Assembly: GCF_963675305.1 (NCBI RefSeq)
Contig: NZ_OY776147.1
Location: forward strand, 310,001 to 374,000
Reading direction: 5' to 3'
Source: an uncultured Hyphomonas sp.
Lineage (GTDB): Bacteria; Pseudomonadota; Alphaproteobacteria; Caulobacterales; Hyphomonadaceae
Length of the DNA stretch: 64,000 nucleotides
In this document: in pieces, positions 42,331 through 51,424 of the stretch
How positions within the stretch are numbered: position 1 is the first letter of the stretch
How the letters are laid out: each line of letters starts with the position of its first letter
The notes under the pieces: model-generated
Told to the model about the DNA's origin: nothing
The model's input: the letters and a program-made list of their open reading frames with translations, nothing else
The model's database searches: none
Position numbers and translations under genes: made by a program

Positions 42331-44429
42331 GCGAGGCGACCCCGGTCGAGGACCTGACGCGCGACGAGGCCGCGGTCGAACTTGAACGCCTGGCTGGCCT
42401 GATCGCAGAGGCGGACGCGGCTTACTATCAGGAAGACGCGCCGTTGATGACGGATGCGGAATACGACGCGGCACGCCAGCGCAATGCGGCGATCGAGGCG
42501 CGCTTCCCTGACCTGAAGCGGGAAGACAGCCCGTCAGACCGGGTGGGCGCCGCCGCGCACGAAGGCTTTGCCAAGGCCGCGCATGCCGCGCCCATGCTGT
42601 CGCTCGACAATGCGTTCTCGGATGAGGATGTCAGCGACTTTGCCGACCGGATCCGGCGTTTCCTTGGTCTCAGCGCTGAGGAAGAGGTTGCGATCACGGC
42701 GGAGCCGAAAATCGACGGTCTCTCCCTCAGCCTCACCTATGAGAAGGGGAAGCTGAAACGCGCCGCGACGCGCGGCAATGGCGAAGTCGGCGAGGACGTC
42801 ACCGCCAATGCCCGGACGCTGGACGACATTCCGGAAAAACTCTCCGGCAAGGGTTGGCCGGACATGATCGAGATCCGCGGTGAGGTCTATATGACCAAGG
42901 CAGATTTTGCGGCGCTCAATACGCGCGAAGAGGCGGCGGGCCGGAAGGTTTTCGCCAATCCGCGCAATGCGGCCGCCGGCAGCCTGCGCCAGCTGGATGT
43001 CGAGGTAACGAAATCCCGCCCATTGCGTTTCTTCGCCTATGCCTGGGCGGCCGAAAGCGCGCCATTTGCCGAGACCCAGCATGACGCCGTGCAGGCATTC
43101 GCAGACTGGGGCTTTTCGACCAACCCCCTGATGGTTCGTGCCGGGACGGTTGACGAATTGCTGGCCGCCTATCGCGACGTCGAGGCAAAGCGGGCAGACC
43201 TGCCCTATGACATCGATGGCGTTGTCTACAAGGTGGACCGGCTGGACTGGCAGCAGCGGCTGGGCTTCGTGTCCCGGGCGCCCCGCTGGGCCATCGCCCA
43301 CAAATTCCCGGCGGAGAAGGCGACGACCGAATTGCAGGGGATCGACATTCAGGTCGGCCGTACTGGCTCTCTGACACCCGTCGCACGGCTGAAGCCGGTA
43401 ACGGTTGGCGGTGTCGTTGTCTCGAACGCAACGCTGCACAATGAAGACGAGATTGCACGCCTGGGCGTGAAGCCTGGCGACACGGTCGAGATCCAGCGTG
43501 CGGGCGATGTCATCCCGCAAGTCCTCCGTGTCGTGAAGGATGGCGGCGGTGCGCCCTGGCAGATGCCGCACCAGTGCCCGATCTGCGGCTCGGATGCCGT
43601 GCGCGAAATCGATGCCAAGGGCGAGGAAGATGTTCGCCGGCGCTGCACCGGCGGTCTCGTCTGCCCGGCGCAGGCGGTGGAGCGTCTGAAGCATTTTGTC
43701 TCCCGCAAGGCGTTGGACATTGATGGCCTCGGCGCCAGGCAGGTGCAGCTTTTCCATGAAAAGGGCGTCCTGAAAGGTCCGCAGGATATTTTCCGGCTTC
43801 CTGCCGCGATCGAGGCGGCCGGCCTGCCGCCGCTCGAAGAGTGGGAAGGCTTCGGCAAGGTCTCCGCGAAGAAACTGCTGGATGCCATCGATGCGCGCCG
43901 CAGTGTGCCCTTTGCGCGCTTCCTGAACGGGCTCGGCATCCGGCATGTCGGGCAGACCACGTCGCAACTCTTCGCGCGGACCTTCCTGAATTGGGATGTG
44001 TTCTGGCAAAACGTCGTCTCCGCCGCTGAAGAGGGGGAGGGCAGCGAGGCCTGGGAAGCGCTGGCCGGCATTGACGGTATCGGCGCCACGGCCGTCAACG
44101 CGCTCTGCGATTTCGAACGTGAAGCGCACAATCGTGAGATGCTGGAGGCCTTGCTGTCCGAGCTGACAATTCAGGACGAGGCCAAAGCCGCCTCTGACAG
44201 TCCGGTTGCGGGGAAGACAATCGTCTTTACAGGTACGCTGGAGCGTATGACGCGGGACGAGGCCAAGGCACGCGCCAGTGCACTGGGCGCGAAAGTGTCA
44301 GGGTCTGTGTCCGCCAAGACGGACCTTCTGGTCGCCGGGCCGGGCGCCGGATCAAAGCTCAAGAAGGCTCAGGATCTCGGTGTGCAGACGATGACCGAGG
44401 ATGAATGGTTTGACCTGATCGGTGGCTGA
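42327..44429 (+). CDS. ligA: NAD-dependent DNA ligase LigA
   Basis: A 700-residue ligase that seals nicks in replication and repair. The Ia domain has DAAYYQEDAPLMTDAEYD; the adenylated lysine is Lys128 in AEPKIDG. An OB fold, a four-Cys zinc finger (CPICG...CTGGLVCPAQ), HhH repeats (GLGIRHVGQTT; LAGIDGIGATA) and a C-terminal BRCT domain from about residue 620 complete it. It is coupled to recN and ends 6 bases before the convergent bamD. Confidence 0.97.
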   Translation: MSEATPVEDLTRDEAAVELERLAGLIAEADAAYYQEDAPLMTDAEYDAARQRNAAIEARFPDLKREDSPSDRVGAAAHEGFAKAAHAAPMLSLDNAFSDEDVSDFADRIRRFLGLSAEEEVAITAEPKIDGLSLSLTYEKGKLKRAATRGNGEVGEDVTANARTLDDIPEKLSGKGWPDMIEIRGEVYMTKADFAALNTREEAAGRKVFANPRNAAAGSLRQLDVEVTKSRPLRFFAYAWAAESAPFAETQHDAVQAFADWGFSTNPLMVRAGTVDELLAAYRDVEAKRADLPYDIDGVVYKVDRLDWQQRLGFVSRAPRWAIAHKFPAEKATTELQGIDIQVGRTGSLTPVARLKPVTVGGVVVSNATLHNEDEIARLGVKPGDTVEIQRAGDVIPQVLRVVKDGGGAPWQMPHQCPICGSDAVREIDAKGEEDVRRRCTGGLVCPAQAVERLKHFVSRKALDIDGLGARQVQLFHEKGVLKGPQDIFRLPAAIEAAGLPPLEEWEGFGKVSAKKLLDAIDARRSVPFARFLNGLGIRHVGQTTSQLFARTFLNWDVFWQNVVSAAEEGEGSEAWEALAGIDGIGATAVNALCDFEREAHNREMLEALLSELTIQDEAKAASDSPVAGKTIVFTGTLERMTRDEAKARASALGAKVSGSVSAKTDLLVAGPGAGSKLKKAQDLGVQTMTEDEWFDLIGG

Positions 44430-44435
44430 GGCGGC

Positions 44436-45266
44436 CTATTTGCCGCCCGGGATCAGCCGCTGCAGCAGTGTGCGTTTCGGCGCCGACGTATCGATCATGA
44501 TGCCTTCAGACGTCATCAGCTGGTAAGCCATCCTGTACCAGTCAGAGTCCGGATAATTGTAGCCGAGCGTCGCAGCCGCTTCGGTGGCCTGTGGGCGCAT
44601 ACCGAGCGAAAGATAGGCCTCGACGAGACGGTAGAGCGCTTCTTCGGAGTGGGACGTCTCGTCATAATCCTTCACCACCGTACGGAACCGGTTGATCGCT
44701 GCCAGCGTCTGGTTGGATCGCAGGTACCAGCGGCCGACTTCCATCTCCTTGCCAGCCAGCTGGTCATTGACCATGTCCAGCTTCACCTGCGCGTCGCGGG
44801 CATATTTGCTGTCGGGAAAACGGCGCAGAACGTCCTGCAGCGAGGCTTTGGTCTGCACGGTCATGCCCTGGTCGCGGCCGACATCGACGATCTGCTCGAA
44901 CTGGCTGATGGCGATCAGGTAATAGGCATAAGCTGCTTCCGTGCCGCCCGGATGCAGGGAGATGTAACGCTGCGCGGCCGCGATGGTCTCGTCATAGTCA
45001 TGGCGCTGATAGTGGGCGTAGGCGGTCATCATCATCGCCTTGCGGGCCCATTCGGAATAGGGGTGCTGCCGCTCGACTTCGTTGAACAGCAGGATGGCTG
45101 TCTCATAGTCGTGCTGGTCCAGCTCGCGGCCTGCCTGATTGTAGAGCTGCTCGACCGGGCGTTCGACATAGGCCAGTTCGCGCTGGCGCTTTTCCCGGTT
45201 CTGGCATGCGGTGAGGCTGACAGCCACGGCAATCAGGGCGAGGGCAAGGGGCTTGGCAGGCTTCAT
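44436..45266 (-). CDS. bamD: Outer membrane assembly lipoprotein BamD
   Basis: A 276-residue BamD with lipobox SLTAC and about five TPR-like repeats (LYNQAGRELDQHDYETAILLF; YAYYLIAISQFEQI). It is an essential BAM complex subunit. Its gene follows lpxC on the minus strand, the usual alphaproteobacterial order. About 40 extra residues at the C-terminus are not distinctive. Confidence 0.94.
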   Translation of the reverse strand: MKPAKPLALALIAVAVSLTACQNREKRQRELAYVERPVEQLYNQAGRELDQHDYETAILLFNEVERQHPYSEWARKAMMMTAYAHYQRHDYDETIAAAQRYISLHPGGTEAAYAYYLIAISQFEQIVDVGRDQGMTVQTKASLQDVLRRFPDSKYARDAQVKLDMVNDQLAGKEMEVGRWYLRSNQTLAAINRFRTVVKDYDETSHSEEALYRLVEAYLSLGMRPQATEAAATLGYNYPDSDWYRMAYQLMTSEGIMIDTSAPKRTLLQRLIPGGK

Positions 45267-45354
45267 GGGCTCTGGCGCGCTTTCTGAAATTCTTGACGCT
45301 TTTGATTAGCGCGAACCCGGCCTGTTTTCCAAGGAACTTTCACAGGCTGTATAC

Positions 45355-45389
45355 CTTGTTTGGGCCCGCATATGGCCGGGTCCAACAAG
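45355..45389 (-). terminator. Imperfect hairpin between lpxC and bamD
   Basis: CTTGTT and GG-G-CCC pair with GGG-T-CC and AACAAG around a loop containing CATATGG, with one bulge and one G-U pair. No T run follows on the minus strand, so it may only attenuate lpxC transcription ahead of bamD. Confidence 0.35.
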
Positions 45390-45426
45390 TGTTGCGGTCT
45401 TTTAATGCGGGTTTGCGGGTGGCGGC

Positions 45427-46359
45427 CTAGATCGCGGCCCCGGCGCGCACGGCTTGTGAGACGAGGTCGGTATCGGCGTCGCTTTCCCAGCACCAGGCCT
45501 CTGGCGTCTCCAGAAGCTTGCGGACCAGCTTGTTGTTGAGGGCATGGCCCGGCTGCACGGCATCATAGGCGCCCGCAATCGGCGCACCGGCCAGCATCAG
45601 GTCTCCCACCGCGTCCAGCATCTTGTGGCGCACGAACTCATCCTCGATGCGCAGGCCTTCCGGGTTCATGATCGCTTCGTCGTCATCGATCACGACGGCA
45701 TTGTCGAGCGAACCGCCGCGGGCAAGGCCCATGGAGCGCAGCATCTCGACATCGCGGGCAAAGCCATAGGTGCGGGCGAAGGCGAGGTCACGGGCAAACA
45801 TGCCGGGGGCAAGGCGCAGGGCCATCTGCTGGATGCCGATGACGCTGTTGTCATACTCAATCCGGGCGCGCAGCGTGAGGTGGTTGTCGGGAGAAGGCGA
45901 CAGCGACGCACGCTTCGGCCCGTCGACGATTTCGATGGTTTCGAGAATACGGATGCGGCGGCGCGGCGCCGTCTGCTGTTTCAGGCCGGCCTGCAGCAGC
46001 AATTCGCAATAGACCGCCGAGGAGCCGTCCATGATCGGCACTTCCGGCCCGTCGATCTCGATCAGGAGATTGTCGATGCCAAGGCCGCAGACGGCTGCCA
46101 TCAGGTGTTCGACGACCGCGACAGACACGCCATTCCCGTTCGAGATAGTGGTGCCGAGCTGGACGTCGGAAACATTGGTTGCGTGGGCGAGGATGCTGGC
46201 ATTCTTCAGGCCAAGATCGGTCCGGCGGAAAACGACGCCTGTGCCCACCGGGGCCGGTTTAAGCACCAGCCGGGCTTTTTCGCCGCTATGGACGCCGACG
46301 CCGGCGCACATGGCCGGCCGCTCGATGGTCTGCTGCATTTCCATGCCAAATCTACTCAC
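45427..46359 (-). CDS. lpxC: UDP-3-O-acyl-N-acetylglucosamine deacetylase LpxC
   Basis: A 310-residue zinc hydrolase, the committed step of lipid A synthesis. The catalytic pair is Glu84-His85 in AVVEHLMAA. Zinc ligands are His245 and Asp249 in FVRHKMLDAVGD. FARTYGF is also conserved. GTG 46359 after GGGGT is the longest start; ATG 46344 or 46338 are alternatives, and homology begins near the latter. It is in the ftsZ-lpxC-bamD order. Confidence 0.95.
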   Translation of the reverse strand: MSRFGMEMQQTIERPAMCAGVGVHSGEKARLVLKPAPVGTGVVFRRTDLGLKNASILAHATNVSDVQLGTTISNGNGVSVAVVEHLMAAVCGLGIDNLLIEIDGPEVPIMDGSSAVYCELLLQAGLKQQTAPRRRIRILETIEIVDGPKRASLSPSPDNHLTLRARIEYDNSVIGIQQMALRLAPGMFARDLAFARTYGFARDVEMLRSMGLARGGSLDNAVVIDDDEAIMNPEGLRIEDEFVRHKMLDAVGDLMLAGAPIAGAYDAVQPGHALNNKLVRKLLETPEAWCWESDADTDLVSQAVRAGAAI

Positions 46360-46412
46360 AACTACCCCATGAAACCTGACATCTTTGTGGGGGCAGGGGC
46401 CGGAAGGGGCAA

Positions 46413-46435
46413 AACACGGCTTGTTTCGCCGTGTT
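46413..46435 (-). terminator. Second hairpin downstream of ftsZ
   Basis: AACACGGC (46413-46420) pairs perfectly with GCCGTGTT (46428-46435) across 7 bases; on the minus strand TTTT follows. With the hairpin at 46443 it makes a tandem pair. Confidence 0.6.
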
Positions 46436-46442
46436 ACAAAAC

Positions 46443-46466
46443 GGGCCGCATCATATGATACGGCCC
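46443..46466 (-). terminator. Rho-independent terminator of ftsZ
   Basis: GGGCCG and CGGCCC flank the dyad ATCATATGAT, with one mismatched pair between. The minus strand continues GTTTTGTAAC. It lies 85 bases past the ftsZ stop. A T-rich stretch also follows on the plus strand. Confidence 0.65.
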
Positions 46467-46550
46467 TGTTTCTATTTGATTTTCATTGTGACAGGTTAAC
46501 CCTGTCTGTCTGTTTTTTCACGTCCCCGGCAGGCTTGCCGGCTGAGCGGG

Positions 46551-48017
46551 TCAGTGATTGGCAGACCGGCGCAGGAAAGCAGGAATCTCAAGGTCCGCAT
46601 CGTCGAACGGGGCCGGTTCCGGATGATCGTCCGGCGAAGAGACGATCGGTGCCGGTTCCGCGGCATCGTCGTTTTCGCCCTGCGGCGTGTTGCGGCGCCA
46701 GCCGAACAGATTGGCAAAGCCCGATCCGCTTTGCTCGGCTTTCGGTTTTTCGGCGACGGGCGCGTCGCGACGGGCGGAGAATACGGAATCTGCAGACACT
46801 TCTTCGTCTCCTTCTGCGCCTTCGTAGTGGGTTTCTTCCTGATGGGCCGTGTCAGCTGCGGCTTCTGCCTCAGCCGGCGTCGGCCGGTGTGTAATAATGG
46901 TCGGACGGTCTTCATCCGCGGCCGGGGCAGGGGCCTCGCCGGGCGCGTCTTCCATTTGCGTTTCAGCCGGTTCAGCGGTTTCCGCTTCGGCTTCGATTTC
47001 GGGTTCCGGATCTTCAACCGGGGCCGCGATCGGCTGGCGGACCGTTTCCTGTTCGACGGCAGGCTGCGCGGTGAAGTTTGCCTCGACGCCCGCAGCAATC
47101 ACGGAGACGCGCAGACGGCCTTCCAGTTCGGTGTCGAAGGCCGACCCGAGAATGATGTTCGCATCGGCATCCACTTCGCGGCGGATCTCGTTGGCGGCCT
47201 CGTCCAGTTCGAACAGGGTCATGTCATAGCCGCCGGTAATGTTGATGAGCACGCCCTTGGCGCCCTTCATCGAGATGTCGTCCAGCAGCGGATTGTCGAT
47301 GGCCTGCCGTGCCGCTTCCAGGGCGCGGTTCTCGCCGGTCGCTTCGCCCATGCCCATCATCGCGGTGCCCATGCCGTGCATGATCGAGCTGACATCGGCG
47401 AAGTCGAGATTGATCAGGCCGGGCATGACCATGAGGTCGGTAATGCCGCGCACGCCGGAATAGAGCACATCGTCAGCCATGCGGAAGGCTTCGGCGAAGG
47501 TCGTGCGGTCATTGGCGATGCGGAAGAGGTTCTGGTTCGGCACCACGATCATCGTGTCGACATGGGAGCGGATCAGGTCCAGCCCGCTTTCGGCCACGTG
47601 CATGCGGCGGTTGCCTTCAAAGCCGAACGGCTTGGTCACGACGGCAACGGTGAGGATTTCCATTTCGCGGGCCGCGCGAGCGATCACGGGGGCTGCGCCT
47701 GTGCCGGTGCCGCCGCCCATGCCGGCAGCGATGAACACCATGTGTGCGCCTTCAAGCTGCTGCTTGATCTCGTCGATGGATTCTTCGGCGGCCTTTTCGC
47801 CGATTTCCGGACGCGCGCCGGCGCCAAGACCGGACGTGGTGACCGGGCCAAGCTGGATGCGCGTATCGGCTTTCGACCGCGAGAGGGCCTGCGCGTCGGT
47901 ATTGGCTGCAATGAACTCGACGCCCTGCAGGTTCGCTTCGATCATGTTGTCGACTGCGTTGCCACCGGCACCGCCGACGCCAAAGACCAGGATCCTGGGC
48001 TTCAGTTCATAATTCAT
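46551..48017 (-). CDS. ftsZ: Cell division protein FtsZ
   Basis: A 488-residue tubulin-like GTPase forming the Z ring. GGGTGTG is at residues 101-107, LINLDFADVSSIM is the T7 loop, and the C-terminal conserved peptide is LEIPAFLRR. Between about residues 325 and 470 lies a long acidic, Pro/Glu/Ala-rich linker, as in Caulobacter. ATG 48017 has GAGGGA 5 bases before it. The GTG at 48029 is not used. Confidence 0.97.
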   Translation of the reverse strand: MNYELKPRILVFGVGGAGGNAVDNMIEANLQGVEFIAANTDAQALSRSKADTRIQLGPVTTSGLGAGARPEIGEKAAEESIDEIKQQLEGAHMVFIAAGMGGGTGTGAAPVIARAAREMEILTVAVVTKPFGFEGNRRMHVAESGLDLIRSHVDTMIVVPNQNLFRIANDRTTFAEAFRMADDVLYSGVRGITDLMVMPGLINLDFADVSSIMHGMGTAMMGMGEATGENRALEAARQAIDNPLLDDISMKGAKGVLINITGGYDMTLFELDEAANEIRREVDADANIILGSAFDTELEGRLRVSVIAAGVEANFTAQPAVEQETVRQPIAAPVEDPEPEIEAEAETAEPAETQMEDAPGEAPAPAADEDRPTIITHRPTPAEAEAAADTAHQEETHYEGAEGDEEVSADSVFSARRDAPVAEKPKAEQSGSGFANLFGWRRNTPQGENDDAAEPAPIVSSPDDHPEPAPFDDADLEIPAFLRRSANH

Positions 48018-48113
48018 TGCATCCCTCACTTCACTCTACTCGTTCGCGGACCCCTGCCGTGAGGCAAGATGACGTGATGCGGCTAAGAAGCAGTTAAGTG
48101 GAGTGAAATCGGC

Positions 48114-49406
48114 TCAGAAATTTTCTTCGAGCCAATGGAACACTTTGTTCACCACGCCGCTTCTCGACTCAGGTCCGTCCTTGCGCGAAGCAGCTGCCCT
48201 GACTGCGTCCGCAAACCCCAACTCGGAATACAGTAGCAGACCGGAGGCTGTGGAGAAAGCTGGTGTTGCCAGTGTTTCGCCCAGAAACTCGGCGATGGTC
48301 GGGCGCCCAAGCCGCACTGGTGCCTGCAGGATGCGGCTGGCGACGTCGCGCACGCCCGGCAGCTGCGAGGCGCCGCCTGTCAGCACGACCCGGTGGGGGA
48401 GTACTTTGCGTACACCACTGGAATCGAGGGTCTGGCGGACGAATTCGAACGTCTCTTCCACCCGCGGGGCGATGATCGCTGCCAGCTGGCCGCGCTCCAT
48501 GCGCGTTGCCTGCAGGCGGCCATCGTCGCCAAGGCGGGGAACTTCAATCCTTTCGGCGAGGCCTGGGCCTTCAAGATTGGCCGTGCCATAGACGCTTTTC
48601 AGGCGCTCGGCGGCAGCGAACGTCGTGCCGAGGCCTTGTGCCAGGTCGGATGTCACATGTGATCCGCCCGCCGGAACGAGGCCCAGCCAGGCCGGAGAGC
48701 CGTTGAGGTAAACAGAGACGGCCGTCACGCCAGCGCCCATGTCGATACAGATCGCGCCATTCTCGATTTCGTCGTCGATCAGCGTGCCTGCGCCGCTCGC
48801 AATGGACGAGGGGATCAGGGCCGTCACGCCGATATGTGCGCGGCCCACGCATTCGACGAGGTTCTTCACCACCGATTTCGGTGCGGTGACGACCGACAGA
48901 AGCAGGCTCAGCTCATTGGCATACATGCCCTGCGGCTCGCGCACGCCTTCCTGCTCGTCGACGCGGTAGGCAACCGGCCAGGCGGCGAGGGTCTCTTCGC
49001 CGCGCGCCGGGATCTTCGCCAGCGCCTGGGCCTGGATGCGGCGCACGTCTTTCTGGTTGATCTCGCGTCCGTCGATCGCGATCCGTGCGGTCACCAGCGT
49101 GGAGGCCAGTTTCTGTCCGGTGATGCCGAGCATCACATTGGAGATCTGTTCACCGGCTTCGCGTTCGGCGTCCTCCACGGCGAGGCGGATGGCGCGTTCG
49201 AGGCCTTCCATGTCGGTGATCGTGCCGCCGGTGAAGCCGCGAGACTGCTGGCGCCCGGCGCCGAGGATGCGGAAGCTGCGTGGGCCGGATCCGTCATTGC
49301 GGCCGATCAGGCAGGTGATTTTCGAACAGCCGATGTCCAGCGCCGCCACCGTGCCGGTCTGCGAACGGCCCATACGCGGGGCCCGGCGGGACTGGACGTT
49401 CGCCAT
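48114..49406 (-). CDS. ftsA: Cell division protein FtsA
   Basis: A 430-residue actin-like Z-ring anchor. GTVAALDIGCSKITCLIG is phosphate-1, AICIDMGAGVTAVSVY phosphate-2, and VVLTGGASQLPGV the adenosine motif. The C-terminal amphipathic helix VVNKVFHWLEENF targets the membrane. The start overlaps the ftsQ stop by one base. The 96-base gap to ftsZ could hold a promoter. Confidence 0.96.
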   Translation of the reverse strand: MANVQSRRAPRMGRSQTGTVAALDIGCSKITCLIGRNDGSGPRSFRILGAGRQQSRGFTGGTITDMEGLERAIRLAVEDAEREAGEQISNVMLGITGQKLASTLVTARIAIDGREINQKDVRRIQAQALAKIPARGEETLAAWPVAYRVDEQEGVREPQGMYANELSLLLSVVTAPKSVVKNLVECVGRAHIGVTALIPSSIASGAGTLIDDEIENGAICIDMGAGVTAVSVYLNGSPAWLGLVPAGGSHVTSDLAQGLGTTFAAAERLKSVYGTANLEGPGLAERIEVPRLGDDGRLQATRMERGQLAAIIAPRVEETFEFVRQTLDSSGVRKVLPHRVVLTGGASQLPGVRDVASRILQAPVRLGRPTIAEFLGETLATPAFSTASGLLLYSELGFADAVRAAASRKDGPESRSGVVNKVFHWLEENF

Positions 49407-50272
49407 CAGGACCGCGCCGCGATTTCGCGCGCGTTGAAGTTCGGCGGGTTGACCGGGCCGAGATAGACGCGGCCGGCATTACGCAGGTCGATCATTTTCA
49501 GCGGGCGCTGCATCAGGGCGGTACGCACCTGAAGGTCGCTCAGGCGGCCAAGCGCGCTCGTCAGGTCGACATCTTCCGGCAGGCGGACGGTGGCGCCGGA
49601 GATCAGGCGCATGTCCCAGCGGCGGTCATTGATACGGGTCGCAATGGCAAGATCGCTGGTGACAGCGGGTGCATCGGCCAGTGCCATGACGAGGGCAGGG
49701 GCAGCTTCCGGGGCGCCGCGTCCGGCGACGCGGACAAGATCCGGGTGATCGCTGGCGCGCTCGTCCGGGATGACACGGCCAAGGCCGTCGACCACGGTCC
49801 ACTCCGTGCCGTCATGCCAGATGGCAACCGGCTCGGCAGCGTCCGCTATAATCACGACCTGGTCCGGCCAGAGGCGGTGCACGCGCACGTTAAGCACCTT
49901 ATGGGTGCCCTCGACGCGACGGCGGATGATGTAGGGATCGGCGCGGAACATGTTCTCGCCGGGCTCGATCATGGCGGCTGCGCGGATTTCCTGCTGCAGG
50001 CCCGGATCCTGTTCGAGGCCGAGGACGGAGACTTCATTGACGGACACACCGGCCATGCGGGCGGTATCGTCCATGAAGCCGGCAAACCGGTTTTCGATCT
50101 GCGACATGGATCCGCCCATCCAGGCGGCCAGCGCCACGATGATGGCGATCAGCATGACAAAGCCGAAGAGGACGGATGAGACGCGCACTTCCTCGCCGGT
50201 CACTTCGTCCACGAAAGTGATCGGTTCGCGCTTGCGCTTCGGAGGGGGCTGGTTGCGGCTTATCTTCGGCAT
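49406..50272 (-). CDS. ftsQ: Cell division protein FtsQ
   Basis: A 288-residue bitopic division protein. A basic cytoplasmic N-terminus is followed by a single helix (about residues 36-55, FVMLIAIIVALAAW), a POTRA domain (about 75-150, VSVNEVSVLGLEQDPGLQQE) and a periplasmic beta domain. It recruits FtsL/FtsB and regulates septal wall synthesis. GAGGA precedes the ATG. It overlaps ddl by 13 bases. Confidence 0.93.
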   Translation of the reverse strand: MPKISRNQPPPKRKREPITFVDEVTGEEVRVSSVLFGFVMLIAIIVALAAWMGGSMSQIENRFAGFMDDTARMAGVSVNEVSVLGLEQDPGLQQEIRAAAMIEPGENMFRADPYIIRRRVEGTHKVLNVRVHRLWPDQVVIIADAAEPVAIWHDGTEWTVVDGLGRVIPDERASDHPDLVRVAGRGAPEAAPALVMALADAPAVTSDLAIATRINDRRWDMRLISGATVRLPEDVDLTSALGRLSDLQVRTALMQRPLKMIDLRNAGRVYLGPVNPPNFNAREIAARS

Positions 50273-51168
50273 GAAGCGTCCTCAATCATCCATGCGACCA
50301 GGTCTTCGAAGGACATGCCCACGAAGGCGGCCTGTTCAGGGACAAGTGAGGTCGGCGTCATGCCTGGCTGGGTATTTGTCTCAAGGATCACGAGCCGGTC
50401 TCTCTTGTCGTCGTAGCGAAAGTCGGATCGCGTCGCACCCCGGCAGCCAAGGACCTGATGTGCCCGCAAGGCGAAATCCATCGCCATGGCGGTGATGTGC
50501 TCAGGCACGTCTGCCGGGATCACATGACGTGATCCACCAGCTGAATATTTTGCATCGAAATCGTAATAGTCCCTTAAGGTCGTGATCTCTGTCACGGCGA
50601 GGGCCCGGTCGCCCAGAACGGCGACGGTCAGTTCGCGGCCGGGAATGAATTCCTCGGCCATGAGATAGTCGCCATAATGCCAGCTCTCGCCCAGCAGTTC
50701 CTGCGGTGGGCCATTGGCGCCCTTGCGCACGATCAGGACGCCGAAACTGGAGCCTTCATTGACGGGTTTCACCACATAGGGTGGCTCCAGCGGATGAGCC
50801 GCGGCCGCCTCTTCGCGGGTGACCTGCCTGTCTTCGGCCACGGGCAGGCCCGCGGCGCGGTAGACCGCCTTGGATTTCAGCTTGTCCATGGCGAGGGCAG
50901 ACGCCAGCACGCCGGAATGGGAATAGGGCAGGTCCATGATCTCCAGCAGGCCCTGCACGCAGCCATCTTCGCCCCAGGGGCCATGCAGGCCATTGAGCAC
51001 GGCATCTGGCTTCACCTCTGTCAGCTGGGCGGCCAGATCGCGGCCAGCATCGATACCGATCGCGTCATAGCCTGCGGCTTGCGCGGCCTTCAGCATCTGC
51101 GTGCCCGAGGAAATCGAGACCTCACGTTCAGAGGACCAGCCGCCATAGATGACTGCGACACGTTTCAT
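50260..51168 (-). CDS. ddl: D-alanine-D-alanine ligase
   Basis: A 302-residue ATP-grasp ligase making the D-Ala-D-Ala of peptidoglycan. The N-terminus VAVIYGGWSSEREVS, GLHGPWGEDGCVQGLLE, the ATP loop VKPVNEGSSFGV, and ETNTQPGMTPTSLVPEQAA are typical. It is the first gene of the ddl-ftsQ-ftsA-ftsZ run here. murB is not directly upstream; a receptor gene on the other strand intervenes. Confidence 0.96.
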   Translation of the reverse strand: MKRVAVIYGGWSSEREVSISSGTQMLKAAQAAGYDAIGIDAGRDLAAQLTEVKPDAVLNGLHGPWGEDGCVQGLLEIMDLPYSHSGVLASALAMDKLKSKAVYRAAGLPVAEDRQVTREEAAAAHPLEPPYVVKPVNEGSSFGVLIVRKGANGPPQELLGESWHYGDYLMAEEFIPGRELTVAVLGDRALAVTEITTLRDYYDFDAKYSAGGSRHVIPADVPEHITAMAMDFALRAHQVLGCRGATRSDFRYDDKRDRLVILETNTQPGMTPTSLVPEQAAFVGMSFEDLVAWMIEDASCRR

Positions 51169-51327
51169 TCTGAAAGTCCTTCCTGCCCGGTGTGCCCGCC
51201 GGGGCTCACCTGTTTCTCACTGTCTTTTCTGCTCCGTGCCGGTGAATAGGGGCTTAAGCGAGGCGAAGCGGCGGCAGGGGGCGGCCGGATTACGAAAATG
51301 TCATGACTGGGCACTCTTGCGCCATGC

Positions 51328-51359
51328 CGACTACAACAGTAGTCGTTATCGAATAACGA
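51328..51359 (+). promoter_or_regulatory. Tandem inverted repeats upstream of the TonB-dependent receptor
   Basis: Two dyads abut: CGACTAC-AACA-GTAGTCG (51328-51345) and TCGTTAT-CGA-ATAACGA (51343-51359), sharing three bases. They lie 66-97 bases before the receptor start and are also in the ddl promoter gap. The second contains TTATCGAATAAC, also found at 34451. Confidence 0.5.
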
Positions 51360-51424
51360 AAAGATGAGTCGCTGGCGGGGGCGCCGGTTTCTCTTCACCA
51401 AAGCGAGGAAGCAGGAGGCGCCCC

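Noticed and set aside
46554..48062. A 502-codon plus-strand frame
   Set aside because: Antisense to ftsZ; no start site support and no protein-like features.
48030..48107. TTCACTC and GAGTGAA inverted words flanking the ftsA/ftsZ gap
   Set aside because: Arms are short and 64 bases apart; nothing shows that they pair or bind a protein.
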